From: Microcella pacifica | GTDB taxonomy: Bacteria; Actinomycetota; Actinomycetes; Actinomycetales; Microbacteriaceae | Assembly (NCBI RefSeq): GCF_009371975.2 | Contig: NZ_VIKT02000002.1 | Span: 153,765-217,764 of the forward strand | DNA: 64,000 bases | Direction of reading: 5' to 3' | Shown here: piece after piece, positions 58,144-64,000 of the stretch | Numbering within the stretch: the stretch's first letter is position 1 | Layout of the letters: each line of letters opens with the position of its first letter | The notes under the pieces: generated by a model | Databases searched by the model: none | What the model was told of the DNA's origin: nothing | What the model saw: only the letters and a program-made list of their open reading frames with translations | Translations under genes and position numbers: made by a program

Positions 58144-59469
58144 TCAGCCGCGCCCGTGGCCGCGACGCCGGCGCCAGTTCGCGACGAGTGCCGTCCACAG
58201 CGGGGCGACCGCGATTCCCTCCTCTTCGACGAGCCTGCGCCGCGTCCGTCGCCGCGCCACGATCAGTCCCACGACGGCGAGCCCGATGACCGGGCACTGC
58301 AGGGCGAACGCGACGCGCCAGTTCTGCCAGGCGTACAGCTCGGCCGGGGTCGTGCCGCCGCTCACGGCGTCGAGGGCGAGCCCGACCACGAGCACGAGCA
58401 CGACGGTCGTCACGAACCCTCCGACGTTCACGAAGCCCGTGGCGGCGCCGTGACTCGCCGAAGGATTGAAGGTGCGCGCGAAGTCGAAGCCGATCAGCGA
58501 GCCGGGGCCCCCCACGGCAAGAATCGTGAGGAAGACGACGACCGCGGGCAGAGACGGCGGGTCGCCCGGCAGCAGCAGCGCCGCCCAGGCGATCGCGGTG
58601 ATGGTGACGATGCCGAGCACGATGCTCGACCGGCGCAACGGGTATCGCGCCGAGAGCAGTCCGATCACGGGCCCCGTAAGGGCCCCCGCGACGACGATGA
58701 GACCCAGAAGCGCGCCGGTGAGTTCGCGGCTGTAGCCGAGCCCGACCGAGAGGAACGGGTAACCCCACAGGAGCACGAACATCGTGGGCGACGACTGTGT
58801 GACCGCATGCGCCCAGAAGCCCAACCGTGTGCCCGGCCTGCGCAGGGCCTCCTTGAGACGGGCGAGCGCGATGCGCAGTGTGAGCGCGCGTTCGTCCACA
58901 TGGTCGGTCGGCGCGTCGCGCACCGCCGCGACCACGAGCAGGCAGGCGAGGAGCGAGAGCGAGGCCACCGAGAGGAAGGCGGTGGTCCAGCCGGCGACCC
59001 CGAGGAGACCTGCGAAGGGGATGGCCGAGAGCAACTGGCCCGACTGCCCGAGGGTTCCGACCCACTGCTGCAGCTGTGGGAGCCGGCGCGGTGAGAACCA
59101 GGCGCCGAGCAGGCGGAGCACAGAGAGGAAGGTCATCGCATCGCCGGCACCGACGAGCACGCGGCCGACGATCGCTACCCCCAGCTCGCTGGCGAGCCCC
59201 ACTGCGGCTTGCCCGAGCGCCATCGACAGAGCCCCCGCCGCGATGAGCACACGCGGGCCGAAACGATCGATGAGCACGCCGACCGGAATCTGGAGGGATG
59301 CGTAGACACCGAGCTGTAGGACGGCGAGAGAGGAGAGGGCGGTCGCGTCGATCGAGAACCGGGTCGTGGCGTCGACGCCCACGACCCCCAGGGAGGTGCG
59401 CTGGAGGATCGCGACGACGTAGGCGACGCACGCGATGGCGAGGACGACGATCGCGCGGCGGGAATCCAC
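58144..59469 (-). CDS. Major facilitator superfamily transporter
   Basis: The 441-residue protein has twelve hydrophobic segments, the first at about 8-26. A family motif A equivalent, LIDRFGPR, lies after TM2, and a long central cytoplasmic loop (about 195-215) links the two halves. The C-terminal tail is basic. The substrate is not evident; the sequence looks like the drug-efflux or organic-acid branches. The start is GTG at 59467-59469 with TAGGCT six bases upstream, implying a leaderless mRNA. It is separated from sigA by the sigA promoter region. Confidence 0.9.
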   Translation of the reverse strand: MDSRRAIVVLAIACVAYVVAILQRTSLGVVGVDATTRFSIDATALSSLAVLQLGVYASLQIPVGVLIDRFGPRVLIAAGALSMALGQAAVGLASELGVAIVGRVLVGAGDAMTFLSVLRLLGAWFSPRRLPQLQQWVGTLGQSGQLLSAIPFAGLLGVAGWTTAFLSVASLSLLACLLVVAAVRDAPTDHVDERALTLRIALARLKEALRRPGTRLGFWAHAVTQSSPTMFVLLWGYPFLSVGLGYSRELTGALLGLIVVAGALTGPVIGLLSARYPLRRSSIVLGIVTITAIAWAALLLPGDPPSLPAVVVFLTILAVGGPGSLIGFDFARTFNPSASHGAATGFVNVGGFVTTVVLVLVVGLALDAVSGGTTPAELYAWQNWRVAFALQCPVIGLAVVGLIVARRRTRRRLVEEEGIAVAPLWTALVANWRRRRGHGRG

Positions 59470-59475
59470 ACCGAC

Positions 59476-59481
59476 AGCCTA
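59476..59481 (-). promoter_or_regulatory. Leaderless-type -10 element for the MFS gene
   Basis: TAGGCT on the minus strand, six bases before the GTG at 59469, in the 49-base gap after the PAC2 gene. Confidence 0.5.
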
Positions 59482-59518
59482 GGGTCGGCGAATCATGCCC
59501 TCGTTCGGCGCGAGCGCG

Positions 59519-60445
59519 TCAGCGGTCGCTGCGGTCGTCGTCGCTGCCGCGACGGAATGCGAGGAACTTCTCGAGCTCGGCCGCGATGGAGTCGGCGGTC
59601 GGCAGTTCGCCGTCCTCGTCCATGAGCGGCGACCGCAGCGGGTTGTCCTCCATGTAGCTGTCGTGGCGCTCCTCGAGCGTGCCGACCATGCGCGCGAGCT
59701 CGGCGTTGCCCTCCACCTGCCCCTCGATCTTGGCGAGGAACTCGCGCCCGTCCTCCCGCAGCTGATCGGTCGGGAAGAGAAGGCCGGTGGCGGCCGTGAT
59801 GCTCTCGAGCGCCGTCACCGCTGCCGAGGGGAACTCGGTGTCAGCCAGGTAGTGCGGCACGAGGAGGACGAACCCGGCGAGCGGGTGGTCGCTCTCGGTG
59901 AGCCGGTACTCGAGCAGGTGCAGGGCGTTGCCGGGCACCTGCGTGCGCGGGCGCCACACCGAGAGGGTCTCGATGAGATCCTCCCGATTGCCGCTGACCG
60001 TCACGCCGATGGGCCGGGTGTGCGGCACGGGCATGGGGATCGCGTGCACCCAGGTCGTCGACGCGATCCCGTAGCGCGCGATGAGCTGCTCGACCGCCTG
60101 CGTGAACCGCTCCCACTGGAAGTCGGGCTCGTAGCCGGTGAGGAGGAGGAAGGGCGAGCCGACATCGTCCTGTGCCAGCCGCAGGGCGAGCGAGGGCTTG
60201 CGAAACTCGGTCAGCCGGGTCTCGTCGAAGAACAGCACGGGGCGCCTGGCGCGATAGTCGAGTAGCTCGTCGTTGTCGAACACGACGACGTCCCGATGAC
60301 TCAGCTCGTCGACGAGGTACTCGGAGACTTGACCCACGGCACCGCCGGCGTCCGCGAAGCCGGTGAGCCCCACGACAAGTGGCAGCCCGGCAGGCACCTC
60401 GTCCTCCCGCAGGATGACGGTGTAGAGCTCGTCCGGCGATCGCAT
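59519..60445 (-). CDS. PAC2 (proteasome assembly chaperone 2) family protein
   Basis: The 308-residue protein shows LPLVVGLTGFADAGGAVGQVSEYL (broken at about residue 35 by family variation), FLLLTGYEPDFQWERF, and IAMPMPVPHTRP-like IPMPVPHTRPIGVTVSG. It belongs to the PAC2 family, whose eukaryotic members chaperone proteasome assembly; the bacterial role is unknown. No proteasome genes are in the window. The start is ATG at 60443-60445. TACCAT lies six bases upstream, though GGAGG overlaps that spacer. It diverges from pepA. Confidence 0.9.
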   Translation of the reverse strand: MRSPDELYTVILREDEVPAGLPLVVGLTGFADAGGAVGQVSEYLVDELSHRDVVVFDNDELLDYRARRPVLFFDETRLTEFRKPSLALRLAQDDVGSPFLLLTGYEPDFQWERFTQAVEQLIARYGIASTTWVHAIPMPVPHTRPIGVTVSGNREDLIETLSVWRPRTQVPGNALHLLEYRLTESDHPLAGFVLLVPHYLADTEFPSAAVTALESITAATGLLFPTDQLREDGREFLAKIEGQVEGNAELARMVGTLEERHDSYMEDNPLRSPLMDEDGELPTADSIAAELEKFLAFRRGSDDDRSDR

Positions 60446-60451
60446 GCCTCC

Positions 60452-60457
60452 ATGGTA
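60452..60457 (-). promoter_or_regulatory. Leaderless-type -10 element for the PAC2 gene
   Basis: TACCAT on the minus strand, six bases before the ATG. The six bases read GGAGGC, which is too close to the ATG to act as a normal ribosome-binding site. Confidence 0.4.
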
Positions 60458-60546
60458 GGGCGGCGCCCTGAACGCCCGGCACCAGGGGCGAGCGCCCTGA
60501 GCGAACACCCCGTCCGCCGCGTCCAGGCGAGGCCCGGCGGCGTCGA

Positions 60547-60552
60547 TACCAT
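60547..60552 (+). promoter_or_regulatory. Leaderless-type -10 element for pepA
   Basis: TACCAT on the plus strand, six bases before the pepA ATG at 60559, mirroring the arrangement of the divergent PAC2 gene. No Shine-Dalgarno sequence is present. Confidence 0.45.
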
Positions 60553-60558
60553 GGCCGG

Positions 60559-62055
60559 ATGCCCTCCCCCACGCTCTCCACGACCGACCTCTCCCCCGCC
60601 GACCTCGACGCCGACGTGCTCGTGGTGGGGGTGCACGCCACCGCCGACGGCCCCCGCCTCGCGGGCGAGTCGCCCCTCGGCGATGCGACTCTGAGCACGG
60701 AGGATCTGACCGCGGTCGGAGTCACGGGTGCCGTGGACACGACACAGCGCCTCGCCTCTCCGGAGGGTGTCTCGGCCCGCAGCGTGCTGCTCGTCGGGCT
60801 CGGCACCACCGCCGCCACCGCCGACTCTCTGCGGTCCGCCGCCGGCTCGGCCGCGCGCGCCGCGAGCGATGCCGCCCGTCTCGCGTTCGCCCTGCCCACC
60901 GAGACCCTCGACGACGCCCAGGCGGTGCTCGAGGGTGCTGCTCTCGGCGGATACAAGTACGTCGCCCGAACGGCGGCGCCCCTCGCGTCGGCCCTCACCG
61001 AGGTCACGGTCGTCACGAGCGTTCCGGGAGCGCACGAGGCCGCCGAGCGCGCCGCCATCACCTCGGAGGCCGTGACGATCGTGCGTGATCTCGTCAACCA
61101 GCCGCCGAACGACCTCTACCCGGCGAGCTTCGTGGAGCGCGCCCGTGAGCTCACCGCCGGTCTCGACCTCGAGCTCGAGGAATGGGGCGTCGACGAGCTG
61201 CGCGAGGGGGGCTACGGCGGCATCCTCGGCGTCGGGCAGGGCTCGTCCCGGCCCCCGAGACTGCTCGCGGTGCGCTATCGCGCCGGTGAGGATGCCCCGC
61301 ACCTCGCCCTCGTCGGCAAGGGCATCACCTTCGACTCGGGCGGACTGTCGCTCAAGCCGGCCGCCTCGATGGTGGGCATGAAGTACGACATGACGGGGGC
61401 CGCGACGGTGCTCGCCACGATCATCGCCGCCGCACGCCTCGGCGTGCCCCTGCGCATGACTGCCTGGCTGTGCCTCGCCGAGAACCTTCCGTCGTCGACG
61501 GCGATCCGCCCGAACGACGTGCTCACGATGCGGGGAGGCAAGACCGTCGAGGTGCTCAACACCGATGCGGAGGGTCGTCTCGTGCTCGCTGACGGCATCG
61601 TGCGCGCGAGCGAGGAGCACCCCGACGCCATCATCGACGTCGCGACGCTCACGGGCGCCGCCCGTGTCGCCCTCGGGGAGCGCTACGCGGGAGTCATGGG
61701 TGACGACACGCTCATCGAGCGCGTCCAGCGCGCCGCGAGCGCGACGGGCGAGCTCGTCTGGCCCATGCCGCTGCCGACGGAGCTGCGGCCGCTCCTCGCG
61801 ACCGAGGTTGCCGACATCGCCAACGCGAAACCGGGCAACACGGCCGCGGGCATGCTCCTGGCGGGGGTGTTCCTGCGCGAGTTCGTCGGTCGCGCGAGTG
61901 ACGAGGAGGGTGCGCCGGTCATCCCGTGGGCCCACCTCGACATCGCGGGCGCCGCCAACAACGGCTCCGGCGCCTACGGCTACACGCCCAAGGGGCCGTC
62001 GGGCGTAGCCGTGCGTCTGCTGATCGCGCTCGCAGAGTCCTACGCCGCCAAGTAG
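60559..62055 (+). CDS. pepA: Leucyl aminopeptidase (M17 family)
   Basis: Removes N-terminal residues from peptides using two metal ions. The 498-residue protein has an N-terminal macro-like domain (1-160) and a catalytic domain (about 190-498). LVGKGITFDSGG carries the first metal ligands, and NTDAEGRLVLAD carries Asp, Glu and the catalytic Arg. NQPPNDLYP and TAGMLL-like AAGMLLAGVFLREF are also typical. The length is normal. It diverges from PAC2 and precedes lpd, with a hairpin at 62069-62089 after its stop. Confidence 0.96.
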   Translation: MPSPTLSTTDLSPADLDADVLVVGVHATADGPRLAGESPLGDATLSTEDLTAVGVTGAVDTTQRLASPEGVSARSVLLVGLGTTAATADSLRSAAGSAARAASDAARLAFALPTETLDDAQAVLEGAALGGYKYVARTAAPLASALTEVTVVTSVPGAHEAAERAAITSEAVTIVRDLVNQPPNDLYPASFVERARELTAGLDLELEEWGVDELREGGYGGILGVGQGSSRPPRLLAVRYRAGEDAPHLALVGKGITFDSGGLSLKPAASMVGMKYDMTGAATVLATIIAAARLGVPLRMTAWLCLAENLPSSTAIRPNDVLTMRGGKTVEVLNTDAEGRLVLADGIVRASEEHPDAIIDVATLTGAARVALGERYAGVMGDDTLIERVQRAASATGELVWPMPLPTELRPLLATEVADIANAKPGNTAAGMLLAGVFLREFVGRASDEEGAPVIPWAHLDIAGAANNGSGAYGYTPKGPSGVAVRLLIALAESYAAK

Positions 62056-62061
62056 TAGGCT
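62056..62061 (+). promoter_or_regulatory. Candidate -10 element for lpd
   Basis: TAGGCT immediately follows the pepA TAG stop. Transcription would start near 62068, at the first base of the hairpin at 62069-62089. Confidence 0.35.
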
Positions 62062-62068
62062 CGACACC

Positions 62069-62089
62069 CGGGCGCGACAGTTGCGCCCG
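62069..62089 (+). terminator. Hairpin between pepA and lpd
   Basis: A 7-bp perfect stem (CGGGCGC with GCGCCCG) and a 7-base loop GACAGTT. It can act as the pepA terminator or, if the TAGGCT at 62056 is used, as a 5' stem on the lpd mRNA. The sequence alone does not decide. Confidence 0.5.
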
Positions 62090-62165
62090 CAGCCTCGGGC
62101 CGGCGCTCGACACTCTTTCGTCGGCCCCCGCACGAGAATCCTGATCATTGAGGGAGTACCTGCCG

Positions 62166-63539
<1,374 letters not shown>

Positions 63540-63555
63540 TCCGCAGACCGGTCAC

Positions 63556-63561
63556 TAGGCT
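63556..63561 (+). promoter_or_regulatory. Candidate -10 element for the E2 gene
   Basis: TAGGCT lies 34 bases before the E2 ATG, in the gap after lpdA, with AAGGAGC as ribosome-binding site closer to the start. Confidence 0.35.
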
Positions 63562-63595
63562 AGAGACACTCAAGGCTTCGAAGGAGCAACTACTG

Positions 63596-64000
63596 ATGAG
63601 CGAATCCGTCAACCTCCCGGCGCTCGGCGAGAGCGTCACCGAGGGCACGGTCACCCGATGGTTGAAGAATGTGGGAGACCGCGTCGAGGTCGACGAGCCC
63701 CTGCTCGAGGTCTCGACCGACAAGGTCGACACCGAGATCCCGTCCCCCATCGCGGGCGTGGTCGAAGAGATCCTCGTCGCCGAGGATGAGACCGTCGAGG
63801 TCGGCACGGCGCTCGTGCGCATCGGTGACGGCGAGGGGGGCGGCTCCGCTCCCGCCGAGTCGGCGCCCGCCGCATCCGCTCCCGCGGAGCCCTCCGCCCC
63901 GGCGGAGCCCAGCGCGCCGGCCGAGCCCAGCGCGCCGGCCGAGCCCAGCGCGCCGGCCGAGCCCAGCGCACCCGCGGAGCCCAGCGCACCCGCGGAGCCG
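63596..64000 (+). CDS. sucB: 2-oxo acid dehydrogenase E2 component (dihydrolipoamide acyltransferase), N-terminal part
   Basis: Only the first 135 codons are in the window; the gene runs off the edge. The lipoyl domain (about 1-80) contains [18 protein letters not shown] and the lipoylated Lys43 in STDKVDTE. A Pro/Ala linker of SAPAEP hexapeptide repeats starts at residue 94. The GESVTEG start fits an oxoglutarate/succinyl or pyruvate E2; in Actinobacteria such a gene after lpd is usually annotated sucB. Second lipoyl, subunit-binding and catalytic domains would lie beyond. AAGGAGC lies about 10 bases before the ATG. Confidence 0.93.
   Translation, partial: MSESVNLPALGESVTEGTVTRWLKNVGDRVEVDEPLLEVSTDKVDTEIPSPIAGVVEEILVAEDETVEVGTALVRIGDGEGGGSAPAESAPAASAPAEPSAPAEPSAPAEPSAPAEPSAPAEPSAPAEPSAPAEP
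63875..64000 (+). repeat. 18-bp tandem repeat coding SAPAEP in the E2 linker
   Basis: Seven units of 18 bases encode SAPAEP, running to the window edge. Three central units are nearly or fully identical (built on GCGCCGGCCGAGCCCAGC), while outer ones differ by synonymous changes. The array is inter-domain linker coding and prone to length change. Confidence 0.9.

Noticed and set aside
63875..64000. CRISPR-like direct repeats
   Set aside because: The 18-bp units are tandem with no spacers, and they are in frame with the E2 linker.

Overview
The window reads as a chromosomal core segment of a high-GC actinobacterium, most probably a member of the Microbacteriaceae. The evidence is very strong GC bias at third codon positions, many GTG starts, and actinobacteria-restricted genes: SepH, the DUF3000, DUF3093, DUF3159, DUF3710, DUF4193 and DUF7455 families, a Lys/Ala-rich primary sigma factor, a second type II topoisomerase pair close to sigA, and a GlnR-type operator before amt. 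I see no rRNA, insertion sequence, prophage, CRISPR array or replication origin.

Layout. 1-5.4 kb (minus): ruvX (cut by the window edge), alaS, a small membrane-anchored protein, rpsD and rarA. 5.5-8.3 kb (plus): a membrane-anchored cyclophilin, a DUF349 coiled-coil protein and an AbiEi-like protein. 8.3-21.7 kb (minus): relA, secF, secD, yajC, ruvB, ruvA, ruvC, the YebC-family gene, a two-TM protein, pdxT, pdxS, a HIT-domain gene and thrS, with many 1-11 base overlaps. 21.8-24.8 kb (minus): a glycosyltransferase with an N-terminal MshEN-like domain, overlapping a polytopic membrane protein gene. 24.9-25.4 kb: tRNA genes Gly-Cys-Val(GAC) on minus and Val(CAC) on plus. 25.4-30.4 kb (minus): a degenerate Amt-like protein, amt with its GlnR box, nhaA and zapE.

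30.6-32.7 kb (plus): sulfurtransferase, sufE and a RibD-C reductase. 32.7-33.8 kb (minus): alpha/beta hydrolase. 33.9-39.3 kb (plus): DUF3000, RNase D/HRDC, thiolase and a FadB-type multifunctional enzyme. 39.3-46.2 kb (minus): dxs, acnA, DUF3159, DUF3710 and dut. 46.2-48.3 kb: DUF3093 (+), DUF4193 (-) and sepH (+). 48.3-54.2 kb: a phosphatase (-), a GyrA/ParC-type subunit (+) and, converging on it, a GyrB/ParE-type subunit (-). 54.5-60.4 kb: DUF7455 and a sugar-transfer ATP-grasp protein (+), then a CofE-like ligase, sigA, an MFS transporter and a PAC2 protein (-). 60.6-64 kb (plus): pepA, lpd and the start of a 2-oxo acid dehydrogenase E2.

Functionally this is mostly housekeeping: translation (rpsD, alaS, thrS, tRNAs), recombination (ruvABC, rarA, ruvX), protein export (secDF-yajC), stringent response, PLP synthesis, nitrogen uptake, beta-oxidation, isoprenoid precursors, the TCA cycle, chromosome topology, cell division (sepH, zapE) and transcription initiation. 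The less ordinary parts are: the Amt paralogue that has lost pore residues and whose 3' end lies antisense inside a tRNA gene; the MshEN-glycosyltransferase and its membrane partner; a 16-bp perfect inverted repeat between the converging topoisomerase genes; a palindrome upstream of acnA; and a recurrent leaderless-promoter layout in which a TAnnnT hexamer lies 6 (once 7) bases before the start codon of nine genes.

Limits: all assignments come from reading the sequence and recalling family signatures. No database search or folding calculation was run.
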